The notes beneath the pieces were generated by a model. It was not told the DNA's origin, made no database searches, and was given only the letters and a program-made list of their open reading frames with translations. This document shows positions 17,376 to 26,264 of a DNA stretch of 64,000 nucleotides, piece by piece. Each line of letters opens with the position of its first letter. Position 1 is the stretch's first letter. A program made the translations under genes and the position numbers. Source of the DNA: Kiritimatiellaceae bacterium (GTDB lineage: Bacteria; Verrucomicrobiota; Kiritimatiellia; Kiritimatiellales; Tichowtungiaceae); the NCBI GenBank assembly GCA_013141415.1, contig JABFQY010000003.1, positions 519,729 to 583,728 of the forward strand, in the 5' to 3' direction.

Positions 17376-17681
17376 ATGTGGTTCCTAATTTTAGCTCTAG
17401 TAATACTCCCAATAATCTGGATGATGATCACTAGACTCCTAGAAAGCAGGAATATTGATCCAACCGACCCCCTTCGAATATTAACGGTTATTATTGTTGG
17501 ATTTACTGGATTGTTTTTCGAAAGCGAACTCGGTCTTTTCGAAAAGATTTTTGGCCTGATTTTTTCTGCTTTGATAGGGGGCTTCTTTCTGGCTGTTATG
17601 GAAGAAACTCTTATCGTTCCGTGGTGGGAAAGTCTTCTGGAATGGATGAAAAGTAAATTTGGGGGCATGGACAAAGGTTGA
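17376..17681 (+). CDS. Small membrane protein, unknown
   Basis: The 101-residue product has an N-terminal membrane segment (WFLILALVILPIIWMMI), a second at ~37-55 (LTVIIVGFTGLFF) and a third at ~60-80, ending in a tryptophan-rich amphipathic tail. I do not recognise the family. Base composition is clearly richer in A/T than the surroundings, as for the next gene, suggesting shared foreign origin. A weak GGA lies upstream of the ATG. Confidence 0.55.
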   Translation: MWFLILALVILPIIWMMITRLLESRNIDPTDPLRILTVIIVGFTGLFFESELGLFEKIFGLIFSALIGGFFLAVMEETLIVPWWESLLEWMKSKFGGMDKG

Positions 17682-17764
17682 ACAAAAAAAGGGTTCGAAC
17701 CACCGCTCTCCCTCTATCGCTGGCTCCGTCCGTTCAGAGTTACGAGAAACGTTCGGTATAAATA

Positions 17765-18466
17765 ATGGATATACCACCTCAAATAACTGAAAAGTTTAGA
17801 AAGAACGAAAGCGAAGCCTTCTCAATCCTCGAGGAGGCGAATGAAATTGTCTCCGCCTTTGATGCATCTTCCGTTCAGTTCAGGGTTAGCTCAACAGCTC
17901 CTCTCCCGTTACTAACGATTAATGAACAGGCGCAATCAATGGCGTTTATTGTCAGATACGACCACTTACCCGTTCTAAACAGTTTTGTTGCGGGGAGACA
18001 CCCAGATGGACGCAGATATTTTTTAAATGAGATCGATCAAGTGCGCGCAGCACTAAATGAATACCGAACAATATTTTTCAACAATCGGGACGGTATTCAT
18101 TACGGAGCAATCACCAACCTTTACCAAAGCGCCTTCAACCGGAAGAGCCCTCACCCATCAATGAAGTATGAGGCCATATCGTCTGAAGGAACTGATGTAT
18201 CTGACGACTATCTCAACCACTTGAAAACAAGAAAGAAGGCAATCCAGCACGCAATAGGAAGATCAGATTTCGATTACATTTTTAATGGAGTCCTTCAACA
18301 TTCCGATGGTCAATACTCCAAAAGAATGGTGAAAGAATATACTGATGGATCATTACAATATACCCTATTGAAAAACCTCTTAATTGCCCAAGGCTTGAAA
18401 GATTTACTGCGTGAACACTACAAGGTAATCAATGTGATGAATTTCCCAAAAATGGGAGCACTATAA
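17765..18466 (+). CDS. Hypothetical protein, A/T-rich
   Basis: The 233-residue, mostly soluble product has no signal peptide or membrane segment and no motif I recognise. It carries a helical N-terminus, a central KTRKKAIQHAIGRSDFDYIF stretch and a helical C-terminus. It follows the small membrane protein by 83 bp on the same strand and shares its low G/C content. The pair may be a mobile two-gene unit; a defence or toxin role is possible but nothing in the sequence shows it. Confidence 0.6.
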   Translation: MDIPPQITEKFRKNESEAFSILEEANEIVSAFDASSVQFRVSSTAPLPLLTINEQAQSMAFIVRYDHLPVLNSFVAGRHPDGRRYFLNEIDQVRAALNEYRTIFFNNRDGIHYGAITNLYQSAFNRKSPHPSMKYEAISSEGTDVSDDYLNHLKTRKKAIQHAIGRSDFDYIFNGVLQHSDGQYSKRMVKEYTDGSLQYTLLKNLLIAQGLKDLLREHYKVINVMNFPKMGAL

Positions 18467-18486
18467 AAAACACCGAACCAGAGCGT

Positions 18487-20115
18487 TCAGCCTAATTCCA
18501 TTTTTTCAACCACCGCTTCGGAAATACGCAGGCCGTCGATGCCGGAGCTGACGATGCCGCCGGCGTAGCCCGCCCCTTCGCCGCAGGGATAGAGTCCGCG
18601 AATCGCCGACTGTCCGTCTTCGCCGCGAACAATCCGTACCGGACTGGAGCTACGCGTTTCAGATGCGTAAAGCAGTGCTTCGTCCAAAACCACGCCGTGC
18701 ATACTGCGAAGCATTTTCGGCACGGCACTGCGTAAGGTGTGTTCGACAAATTCCGGCAGCAGTCCGCGCAGTTGCGCCGGACGGGCCATCGTGCAGGATC
18801 GTTCCGCCGGAAGATCGGACGGTGCCGCGCCTTCCAAAAAATCCACCAACCGCTGGGCAGGCAGAGAATAATCCGATCCGCCCGCCGCGAACGCCGCAGC
18901 TTCCAGTTTTTTCTGAAATTCGATTCCAGCTAAAACATTGTAGCCGAGGTCCGTGACCTCGGATTTTTTACCGCCCTCACGGCGGGCGGCTACAATTGGG
19001 AAATCTTCTGTCATCACGGGAACGAGAAAAGCGGCATTTCCCATCGGCTTGTCGCGTCTGGACAGACTCATGCCATTGGTGGTCATCAGACCGGCCGACG
19101 AAGCGCAGGCAATAACCAGTCCGCCGGGACACATGCAAAAGGAATAGCAGGCGCGGGCATTTTCCTCTTCGCGGCGCGTCAGCCGGAAACTTGCTTTTCC
19201 AAGCGTTGGAAAACTGCCGCCCCACTGTGCCGTATCAATCCGGTGCTGGGGAATTTCGAGCCGCACGCCGACAGCGAACGGCTTGGCTTCGAGCGGTACG
19301 CCCTGCTCTGCCAGCATTTCGTAGATGTCGCGGGCGCTATGGCCGGTCGCCAGCACACAGCAGTCAGTACGGAACTGTTCGCCGGAAATCACCGCGCCGC
19401 GCACCGCGCCGTTTTCAATTTCGAGCCGGTCGAGCCGCGCGCCGAAGCGCACTTCGCCACCGAGTTCGATAATCCGGTTGCGCAGCGCCGGAACCAGTTC
19501 TTCGAGTACGTCGCTGCCGATGTGCGGTTCGGCGTCGATCAGAATATCGGGCGACGCGCCGCAACTCACCAGCGCTTCGAGAAAGCGGCGGACGCGCGGA
19601 CGGTCTTTGCTGCGCGATGTCAGCTTGCCATCGGAAAAAAGTCCCGCGCCGCCTTCGCCGTAGAGCACATTGCTTTCAACATCCAGCGTTCCGTTTTTCC
19701 AGAAGGCTTCGACCCGTTTGGCGCGCGGCGCGGCGGCTTCGCCGCGTTCAATCAGAAGCGGCTTGAGCCCGGCTTCCGCCAGACCGAGCGCGGCCATCAG
19801 TCCGGCGGGACCGGCGCCGACCACGAGAATTGGCGATTGAAGATTGATGATTGATGATTGGGGAGTGGAGATCAGGGTTCGGAGTTCAGAAACTTCCTCA
19901 ACATCGCGCAGACCGGCGGGGAGTTTGCCGGAAAATTCGACTTCGACGGCGACGGTCATACGGGGCGAACGTCCGCGGGCATCAATCGATCGGCGGATGG
20001 TTTTCAGTCCGCTCAGCGCCGACGGATTACATTTCAGCGCCTTGGCGGCGGCCTTCAAAAGCTGGTCGGGCGTGTATCCCGGCGGCAAATCGAGCTGGTT
20101 AATACGGAGTTTCAT
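18487..20115 (-). CDS. FAD-dependent oxidoreductase with in-frame repeat insertions
   Basis: The 542-residue flavoprotein has a N-terminal ~85-residue domain, then the dinucleotide-binding motif ILVVGAGPAGLMAALGLAEAG, LLYASETRSSSPVRI and a C-terminal GEGAGYAGGIVSSGIDGLR, typical of the large NAD(P)/FAD-dependent dehydrogenase family of unknown substrate. Two stretches look inserted: QSSIINLQSP just before the FAD motif, from an ATCATCAATC-type tract, and IVAARREGGKKSEVTDLGYN before LAGIEFQKKLE, from a double-hairpin repeat (18938-18995). The frame stays open through both. The start at 20115 gives the family N-terminus but has a weak ribosome site. Confidence 0.85.
   Translation of the reverse strand: MKLRINQLDLPPGYTPDQLLKAAAKALKCNPSALSGLKTIRRSIDARGRSPRMTVAVEVEFSGKLPAGLRDVEEVSELRTLISTPQSSIINLQSPILVVGAGPAGLMAALGLAEAGLKPLLIERGEAAAPRAKRVEAFWKNGTLDVESNVLYGEGGAGLFSDGKLTSRSKDRPRVRRFLEALVSCGASPDILIDAEPHIGSDVLEELVPALRNRIIELGGEVRFGARLDRLEIENGAVRGAVISGEQFRTDCCVLATGHSARDIYEMLAEQGVPLEAKPFAVGVRLEIPQHRIDTAQWGGSFPTLGKASFRLTRREEENARACYSFCMCPGGLVIACASSAGLMTTNGMSLSRRDKPMGNAAFLVPVMTEDFPIVAARREGGKKSEVTDLGYNVLAGIEFQKKLEAAAFAAGGSDYSLPAQRLVDFLEGAAPSDLPAERSCTMARPAQLRGLLPEFVEHTLRSAVPKMLRSMHGVVLDEALLYASETRSSSPVRIVRGEDGQSAIRGLYPCGEGAGYAGGIVSSGIDGLRISEAVVEKMELG
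18938..18995. repeat. REP-like double hairpin inside a coding sequence
   Basis: The 58-bp unit has 9-bp inverted ends (TTGTAGCCG / CGGCTACAA) and two inner hairpins: CCGAGGT...ACCTCGG and CCGCCC...GGGCGG. The same ends bound the RAYT unit at 59920-60444. It is translated in frame as part of the FAD oxidoreductase. Confidence 0.88.
19825..19862. repeat. Tandem ATCATCAATC-type tract inside a coding sequence
   Basis: On the minus strand the sequence repeats CAATCATCAATC-like words (CAATCATCAATCATCAATCT, then TCAATCGCC). It encodes QSSIINLQSP between the N-terminal domain and the FAD motif of the oxidoreductase. Confidence 0.6.
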
Positions 20116-20186
20116 AGGATTTTTCTTTAATTCAAAACGGAAAGGTATATGACGGACGCTTTCTTTTGCGACCAAAAAGGAGTTCC

Positions 20187-21839
20187 ATGCATACGCGTTT
20201 GATTCCGCAGATTCTCACCTGCTACCGCTCGGGCTATTCGCTGAAGCGCTTCGCCAACGACCTCATCGCCGGACTCATCACCGGTATCGTCGCCCTGCCA
20301 CTCGCTATCGCTTTCGGTATCGCTTCCGGCGTGACGCCGGAACAGGGACTTTATACCGCCATCATTGCCGGCTTCATCATTTCCTTTTTCAGCGGCAGTC
20401 AGGTGCAGATCGGCGGGCCGACCGGCGCGTTCATCGTGATTGTTTACGGCATCGTCCAGCACTACGGCGTCGCCGGACTCACCGTCGCCACGCTGATGGC
20501 GGGCGTCATGCTCGTCCTGATGGGCGTCTGCCGCCTCGGCTCCGTTCTTAAATATCTGCCCTATCCGCTGATTATCGGCTTCACCACCGGGATCGCAGTC
20601 CTTATCGCCGTCACACAGATTCCCGCTTTCCTCGGCATGAAGCTGGAAAAATTTCCCGGCGAATTCATCGGTAAGCTGGAAGCCATCGGCACGCACCTGC
20701 ACCTGATTGATCCACTTTCGTCCGCGCTCGGACTGCTGGCGCTGCTGATCATGATTATCTGGCCGCGCATCACCCGCCGTGTTCCCGGCTCGCTGGTCGC
20801 GATTCTCGTCACCACTCTGCTGGTTACCTTACTGAAACTGCCGGTTGAAACCATCGGCAGCCGCTTCGGCGGTGTACCAAATCATCTGCCCGCGTTTGCT
20901 TTTCCCGCCGTCAGTCTTGAACTGATGCGCGGACTTTTTCAGCCCGCGCTGACCATTGCGCTGCTGGCAGCGATTGAGTCGCTGCTTTCCGCCGTGGTTG
21001 CCGACGGCATGACCGGCCAGCGTCACCGCTCCAATATGGAACTGGTCGCGCAGGGCATCGCCAATATCGCCTCGCCGCTGTTCGGCGGCATTCCGGCGAC
21101 CGGCGCAATTGCCCGCACGGCCACGAACATTAAAAACGGCGGCACGACTCCGCTGGCCGGAATTGTTCACGCCATTACGCTGCTTTTGATCCTCCTTTTC
21201 TTCGGCCATTACGCCGCGCTGATTCCGATGTGCGCACTGGCCGCCGTCCTGCTGATTGTCGCCTACAACATGAGCGAATGGCATTTCTTCGTGAAACTCT
21301 TCTACAGTCCGCGCAGCGACATCCTCGTTCTTCTTACCGTTTTCTTTCTGACTGTCTTTGCCGACCTGACCGTCGCCATACAGACCGGCGTCGTGCTTTC
21401 CGCATTGCTCTTTATGCGCCGCATGGAAGCGGTGACGAATGTCGGTGTGATCGATCTGGATGACACAGAGCGCGCTAAAGACGATCCGAATGCGCTGACG
21501 CGGTTCAACGTGCCGAAAGGCGTCGAGGTGTTTGAAATTAACGGCCCGTTCTTCTTCGGTGCCGCCAGCAAGTTTCAGGATGAGATCAGTAAAATCCGCA
21601 TGCCGAAAGTTTTCATTCTGCGAATGCGGAATGTTCCGGCCATCGATGCCACCGGCCTGCGGGCACTGGAAGGCGTTGTCACCGCCGCGCACCGCGACGG
21701 CACCGTCCTGCTGCTTTCCGGTATTCACAAACAGCCTGCCGCCGCCATGAAAAAAGCCGGTCTGATTGAAAAGATCGGCCACGCCAATATCCATAAAGAC
21801 ATCGCCCATGCGCTGGATCATGCCAGACGGATTATCTAG
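20187..21839 (+). CDS. SulP-family anion transporter with STAS domain
   Basis: The 550-residue inner-membrane protein has the SulP signature near the N-terminus (DLIAGLITGIVALPLAIAFGIASG), 10-12 hydrophobic segments up to ~residue 410, and a C-terminal STAS domain (~430-540: VEVFEINGPFFFGAASKF, VPAIDATGLRALEGV). It may carry sulfate, bicarbonate or dicarboxylate; the closest cue is the ActP operon downstream, so bicarbonate or dicarboxylate uptake is plausible. The ATG at 20187 has AAAAGGAG upstream. Confidence 0.93.
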   Translation: MHTRLIPQILTCYRSGYSLKRFANDLIAGLITGIVALPLAIAFGIASGVTPEQGLYTAIIAGFIISFFSGSQVQIGGPTGAFIVIVYGIVQHYGVAGLTVATLMAGVMLVLMGVCRLGSVLKYLPYPLIIGFTTGIAVLIAVTQIPAFLGMKLEKFPGEFIGKLEAIGTHLHLIDPLSSALGLLALLIMIIWPRITRRVPGSLVAILVTTLLVTLLKLPVETIGSRFGGVPNHLPAFAFPAVSLELMRGLFQPALTIALLAAIESLLSAVVADGMTGQRHRSNMELVAQGIANIASPLFGGIPATGAIARTATNIKNGGTTPLAGIVHAITLLLILLFFGHYAALIPMCALAAVLLIVAYNMSEWHFFVKLFYSPRSDILVLLTVFFLTVFADLTVAIQTGVVLSALLFMRRMEAVTNVGVIDLDDTERAKDDPNALTRFNVPKGVEVFEINGPFFFGAASKFQDEISKIRMPKVFILRMRNVPAIDATGLRALEGVVTAAHRDGTVLLLSGIHKQPAAAMKKAGLIEKIGHANIHKDIAHALDHARRII

Positions 21840-21906
21840 GATCAGAAATGGCCAGCCAGCGGGATAAGTCAAAATAGCCGATTAAATCGCTTTCCTTGAT
21901 GAGTAT

Positions 21907-21936
21907 TTGACAGTAAAAACTTCGGCTTTGTTTTAT
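21907..21936 (+). promoter_or_regulatory. Candidate sigma-70 promoter for the actP operon
   Basis: A perfect -35 box TTGACA (21907-21912) is followed after 18 bases by TTTTAT (21931-21936), four of six matches to the -10 consensus. It lies 23 bases before the start codon of the DUF485 gene, leaving a very short leader that contains AAAGGAG. Confidence 0.45.
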
Positions 21937-21958
21937 CAGCTCAACAAAGGAGATCATT

Positions 21959-22240
21959 ATGTTGCACGAACCGGCGGTTCAGACTGAAAAGGACAATGCG
22001 TCCGACTGGAAAGCGAAGTTAGGCATTAAGCTGTTCTGGCTTTATTGCGCAATCTATGCGGGTTTCGTCACGCTGGCGGTTTTCGCCACCGAAACGCTAA
22101 AAACACCGGTACTGGCCGGAGTGAATCTGGCCATCATCTACGGCATGGCGCTGATCGTTTTTGCGCTCATCCTCGGGCTGATCTACAACCACGTCTGTAC
22201 GAAAAAAGAAGATGAGATGAATAAAGGAGAGTCGAAATAA
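21959..22240 (+). CDS. DUF485 inner-membrane protein
   Basis: The 93-residue protein has two membrane helices (LFWLYCAIYAGFVTLAVF and NLAIIYGMALIVFALILGLIY) and a charged C-terminus. DUF485 proteins are nearly always encoded just before an acetate/cation symporter and probably assist it. The stop codon overlaps the actP start (TAATG), so translation is coupled. AAAGGAG precedes the ATG. Confidence 0.93.
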   Translation: MLHEPAVQTEKDNASDWKAKLGIKLFWLYCAIYAGFVTLAVFATETLKTPVLAGVNLAIIYGMALIVFALILGLIYNHVCTKKEDEMNKGESK

Positions 22241-24123
22241 TGAATTACACAGCCAGCCCCATTGCCGTGGCAATTTTCCTGATGTTCGTCGGTTTTGTGC
22301 TCGGACTCTCCTTCTATTATGCGCGCAAAGCCAAATCGGCCTCCGGCTACTTCGCCGCAGGCGGAACCATTCACTGGTTTGTTAACGGGGTCGCTTTCGC
22401 CGGCGACTATCTCTCCGCCGCTTCCTTCCTCGGAATTTGCGGCATGATTGCCACCATGGGCTATGACGGATTCCTCTATTCCATCGGCTACCTCGCCGGC
22501 TGGATTGTAGCGCTGTTTGTAGTCGCTGAACCGATGAAACGCCTCGGCAAATATACCTTTACCGACGCGCTGGACTCCAAATTCAACTCGAAGGGAATTC
22601 AGCTGATGGCGGCCATCAGCACACTGGCCGTTTCGGTATTCTATCTCATTCCGCAGATGGTTGGTGCCGGAGCACTGGTTACACCGTTACTCGGTCTTCC
22701 GCAGTGGGTTGGCGTGATTATGGTCGGCGCGATTGTGATCACCATCGTGGCCACCGCAGGCATGACGTCCACCACCTACGTCCAGTTCCTTAAGGGCGGA
22801 CTGCTGATTATCTTCTCCACCGTGCTTGTCATTGCGGTGCTCAATAAAGGTCTTTCAACCGAGCCGGGCAGCAAAACCTTCTTCCCGAAGCAACTCAATG
22901 CCGCAACGATAATGACGACAGGTGCTGACGGATATTCCTTTGTCGCAAAAACGGACGACAAAAAATCAGGCAAGAGTTTTGCAAAACTGGCAAAAGACGG
23001 CATCGAAAGCTGGTGGCTGATCAAAGGAGCCTCACTGGAAGAGGTTCAGTCCCAAACCGTGACACCGTCCGGAACGCTCTATAACGGTGCACCCAAAGAA
23101 GCGAATCTGTTCAAGTCGGTTGGGCATGTAACCAAGTTGCTTGACGAAAACGGCAGCGAGATCGACAAAACCGGCAAGATCGGCCCGTTTAAATATCTGG
23201 CCGCTCTCTCCCGGGCCGAGGTGGTGCGCTATCCGAAAGGCGCACAAGTCAAGCTGACAGACGGCGACGCACACGTGACACTTTTCTGCCCAGTGGTCAC
23301 CAAGGGTGCCGACCTGCTGGTTCCCGGTCAGAAATTCAAGACCAAGACCCCGGTTGAAAAGATGAACTTCATCTCGCTGATGCTGGCACTCTTTCTGGGT
23401 ACCGCCGCTCTGCCGCATATTCTGATCCGTTACTACACCGTTCCGTCACAGCGCGATGCCCGCAAATCGACCATCGTGGCCATTGGCGGAATCGGATTCT
23501 TCTACGTCCTGACGCTGTTTATGGGTCTCGGGGCCATGACGCTCGGCGTAATTGATATGACGGATGACAATATGTCCGCCCCGCTGCTGGCCAGCTCATT
23601 CAGTCTGGTGCTCTTCTCCATCATCTCCGCGATCGCCTTTGCGACGGTTCTCGGAACTGTTTCCGGCCTGATTGTCGCGGCTTCCGGTGCGGTGGCGCAC
23701 GATCTGATGGATAAGTTTATGAACGTCAAAATGACGGATCATCAGAAAGTGAAAGCCGGAAAAATCGCCGCGATTGTGGTTGGCATCATTGCAATCGGCC
23801 TCGGAATTTCCTTCCAGGGTATGAACGTGACCTTCCTGGTCGGCTGGGCCTTCGCGGTGGCCGCCTCAGCTAATCTGCCGGCTATCATCATGCTTCTGTT
23901 CTGGAAAAAGACGACCTCGAAGGGGATTGCCTGGTCGATTGGTGTCGGCATGATCTCCGCGCTGGCAATTATCCTCACCTCGCCGGACATGTATGTGCAG
24001 TACAAGCTCAATCCGGCAACTGCGCTGCACAGCCTCAACCAGCCGGGCATCATCTCAATCCCGCTCAGCTTCATCACGCTGGTGGTTGTATCGTTGTTGA
24101 CTCAGAAAAAAAATAAGAACTGA
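22240..24123 (+). CDS. actP: Cation/acetate symporter, ActP-like
   Basis: This 627-residue sodium:solute symporter has the family opening FLMFVGFVLGLSFYYARKAKSASGYFAAGG and AGDYLSAASFLGICGMIA, with about 13 membrane segments. Compared with the ~550-residue E. coli ActP, an extra soluble region of about 130 residues lies between ~215 and 370 (FFPKQLNAATIM... to LVPGQKFKTK). It likely takes up acetate or another short carboxylate with a cation. It is between DUF485 and an OprD-like porin in one operon. Confidence 0.9.
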   Translation: MNYTASPIAVAIFLMFVGFVLGLSFYYARKAKSASGYFAAGGTIHWFVNGVAFAGDYLSAASFLGICGMIATMGYDGFLYSIGYLAGWIVALFVVAEPMKRLGKYTFTDALDSKFNSKGIQLMAAISTLAVSVFYLIPQMVGAGALVTPLLGLPQWVGVIMVGAIVITIVATAGMTSTTYVQFLKGGLLIIFSTVLVIAVLNKGLSTEPGSKTFFPKQLNAATIMTTGADGYSFVAKTDDKKSGKSFAKLAKDGIESWWLIKGASLEEVQSQTVTPSGTLYNGAPKEANLFKSVGHVTKLLDENGSEIDKTGKIGPFKYLAALSRAEVVRYPKGAQVKLTDGDAHVTLFCPVVTKGADLLVPGQKFKTKTPVEKMNFISLMLALFLGTAALPHILIRYYTVPSQRDARKSTIVAIGGIGFFYVLTLFMGLGAMTLGVIDMTDDNMSAPLLASSFSLVLFSIISAIAFATVLGTVSGLIVAASGAVAHDLMDKFMNVKMTDHQKVKAGKIAAIVVGIIAIGLGISFQGMNVTFLVGWAFAVAASANLPAIIMLLFWKKTTSKGIAWSIGVGMISALAIILTSPDMYVQYKLNPATALHSLNQPGIISIPLSFITLVVVSLLTQKKNKN

Positions 24124-24134
24124 AAGGAGTTCCT

Positions 24135-25355
24135 ATGATCAAAAAAATACTATTCATCCTCAGCGTCATCACTCTTAGCTGCGCCGCATCGGACAGCCTA
24201 CTCAAGCCGATCAACGACCTCGGTTACGGAACCTGGACAGCTCGCGCTCAGACTCTCAGCATGTACCGGGATTTTGAGAGCCCCGCCTCCGGCCCGGAGA
24301 ACGCCTACTCAACAACCGCCGGTCTGCGCCTCGGATACACCTCTCCGGAGCTGGCCGGGTTCAGTTCCGGGTTTGTTTGGGATTATGCGGAACCGCTGAA
24401 TGCCAGTGACGACAGCAACAACGGTAAAACCCTTCTGAGCAATGGACGCATTAATGTGCTGACTGAAGCCTGGTTGAAATACAACTTGGGCGCAATTGGG
24501 CTGACCAACACGTTTGTCAAAGCTGGACGGCAAGTCGTCAACGGCGAGGTATTCCGCGCCGACGAATTCCGCCAGAAACCCCGCTCGCTGGAAGCGGCTC
24601 TTCTGACGACGAAAGATATTCCCAACACCGTGCTGACGGTCGGACATGCGAATCGTCTCAGCAACTGGCAGGACGATGGAGACAAATGGCGCTTTAAAAA
24701 CATCGAAGATACCCTCGGAACGACGGCCTACGGAACACACGGTGTCTCATGGATCGAAGGCGTTTACAAAGGCATCACCAATCTTGAAGTAGCCGTCTAT
24801 GACGCCTATGCCTACGACATTGCCAACATCGCCGGCAGCCGTGTCAAATACACCCTAACGGACACCACCGCCATCAACGGCTATTACCGCCATGAAGAAA
24901 ACGTCGGCAAAGGCGTGGATCACAAATCCGACATGTTCGGAACTTCGATTGAGCAGAAGATCGGCGGAGTCACTCTGGAACCCGGCGTTCTCAGTATCCG
25001 CGGCGACAACCTGCTCTTTCAGGAAACCACCACTGGCATCAACCACCCGCTGGGTTCATCCATGATGATCTACTCCGGAATCTTTAACGGCGGCGCAGAT
25101 AACTATTACCTCAAAGCAAGCACGAAGATCGGCAAGACATCGCTTTATGCACTCTACAACTATACCTGCCAAGACAACCTCAGCACCACGGGGATGAAAG
25201 ACGGGCAGGAGCTCGACCTCGTCGTGAAACAGCCGATCACCGATCGCCTCACCGTCGCACTCAAAGTCGGCGCGGGCTATCGCGACAGCAAGAGCGGCAC
25301 TACGGGTGATACCGTTGCCACCGACGCTCGGCTTTTCGTCACCTACGACTTCTAA
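24135..25355 (+). CDS. Outer-membrane porin, OprD-like
   Basis: The 406-residue precursor has a signal peptide (MIKKILFILSVITLSCAA), alternating beta-strand pattern throughout and a C-terminal phenylalanine (LFVTYDF), as expected of an outer-membrane barrel. The GRINVLTEAWLKYNLG and KAGRQVVNGEVFRADEFR segments resemble OprD-family porins. It starts 11 bp after actP with AAAGGAG, so it probably supplies the outer-membrane route for the same carboxylate. Confidence 0.8.
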   Translation: MIKKILFILSVITLSCAASDSLLKPINDLGYGTWTARAQTLSMYRDFESPASGPENAYSTTAGLRLGYTSPELAGFSSGFVWDYAEPLNASDDSNNGKTLLSNGRINVLTEAWLKYNLGAIGLTNTFVKAGRQVVNGEVFRADEFRQKPRSLEAALLTTKDIPNTVLTVGHANRLSNWQDDGDKWRFKNIEDTLGTTAYGTHGVSWIEGVYKGITNLEVAVYDAYAYDIANIAGSRVKYTLTDTTAINGYYRHEENVGKGVDHKSDMFGTSIEQKIGGVTLEPGVLSIRGDNLLFQETTTGINHPLGSSMMIYSGIFNGGADNYYLKASTKIGKTSLYALYNYTCQDNLSTTGMKDGQELDLVVKQPITDRLTVALKVGAGYRDSKSGTTGDTVATDARLFVTYDF

Positions 25356-25375
25356 ATTCGACGGTTGATTAAGAA

Positions 25376-25405
25376 AAGCGCTCCGGAAATCCGGAGCGCT
25401 TTTTT
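25376..25405 (+). terminator. Intrinsic terminator of the actP operon
   Basis: A perfect 11-bp stem (AAGCGCTCCGG / CCGGAGCGCTT) with a 4-base loop is followed by T residues. It lies 20 bp after the porin stop; a minus-strand gene converges from the other side. Confidence 0.93.
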
Positions 25406-25425
25406 CATGCCGAAGGAATGCTTCA

Positions 25426-26178
25426 TTATTCCATCGACCAGAGCCGGATTGGTATCCAGGCCAGTTGCATATAGGCCCGATCATTCTTTTGGCCGAATGC
25501 CACGAGGCCGCAAAGAAAGTAATAGGACGTCAGCCGGTCGTATTTGACCCGGCTGAGCGAAGTCGAGGGCCAGACAAAGCAGTCGCCCATTTGATCCTGC
25601 TTAACGCCGTCCAGCGTCGTTGTGACCCGGCAAAGCGAATCCGGAGCCATCACATTCGGACATCCGGGCATCTGCTGTTCCTTGGTGACCGGCATTAGAC
25701 TGGATTCGTATGCCACCAGCGGAATGATACCGGCCCGCATAAACCTCTGGTAAGCGAGACAGTCGCCGCGCGGATAGTCATAAACTTCCGAATCACCGGC
25801 GACAAAGAGACCGGCTAAAAACGGCAGGATGGTTGTACCCCAGCAATCGGTCTTGATACATAAACTGCGCCCGCCGCGCTTCGCGTCGGGCAGCCAGAAC
25901 GACCGTTCGCGATACGGCCCGGCCGGAACGCTCCAGACAAACTCCCTATGAAGCTTGGCTTTGTATCCAACATAGGCTCCTCGCTCAAAGGTCAACGCCA
26001 CATCGCTGGATTCAGCTTCGATCCGAATTTGATCCATTTGCTGAGGCGTCGAAACGGGGAGATAGTCCGCCCACTCTCTTCGGGTCGCGGGGCCGTTTCC
26101 TTCCAGCGAAGCAAAATTACAACAGCCGCCAAGCAGCAGCAAAAGGAACGATATTACAGACAGAAAAACAGGCTTCAT
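25426..26178 (-). CDS. Predicted lipoprotein, unknown
   Basis: The 250-residue precursor has a lipoprotein signal (MKPVFLSVISFLLLLLGGC), with cysteine at the lipobox. The mature part has no recognised domain: a WSVPAGPYRERSFWLP region, then a hydrophobic TTILPFLAGLFVAGDSEVYDY patch and a tryptophan-rich C-terminus. The ATG at 26178 is chosen for the signal peptide; no clear ribosome site is seen. It converges on the actP operon. Confidence 0.65.
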   Translation of the reverse strand: MKPVFLSVISFLLLLLGGCCNFASLEGNGPATRREWADYLPVSTPQQMDQIRIEAESSDVALTFERGAYVGYKAKLHREFVWSVPAGPYRERSFWLPDAKRGGRSLCIKTDCWGTTILPFLAGLFVAGDSEVYDYPRGDCLAYQRFMRAGIIPLVAYESSLMPVTKEQQMPGCPNVMAPDSLCRVTTTLDGVKQDQMGDCFVWPSTSLSRVKYDRLTSYYFLCGLVAFGQKNDRAYMQLAWIPIRLWSME

Positions 26179-26264
26179 TGTGCGGGCTTGTGTAAGCAAT
26201 CTCAGCCGGGAAGTCAACTGTTCGCAGGTTGTCTTTCCGGATTGTGTCCGGTAAACTCCGGAAC

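Noticed and set aside
17682-17764. tRNA-like GGTTCGAACC word after the small membrane protein gene
   Set aside because: No cloverleaf can be drawn; only a T-loop-like palindrome is present.
20829-21872. 347-residue minus-strand frame opposite the SulP gene
   Set aside because: Antisense shadow with low-complexity composition; SulP is certain.
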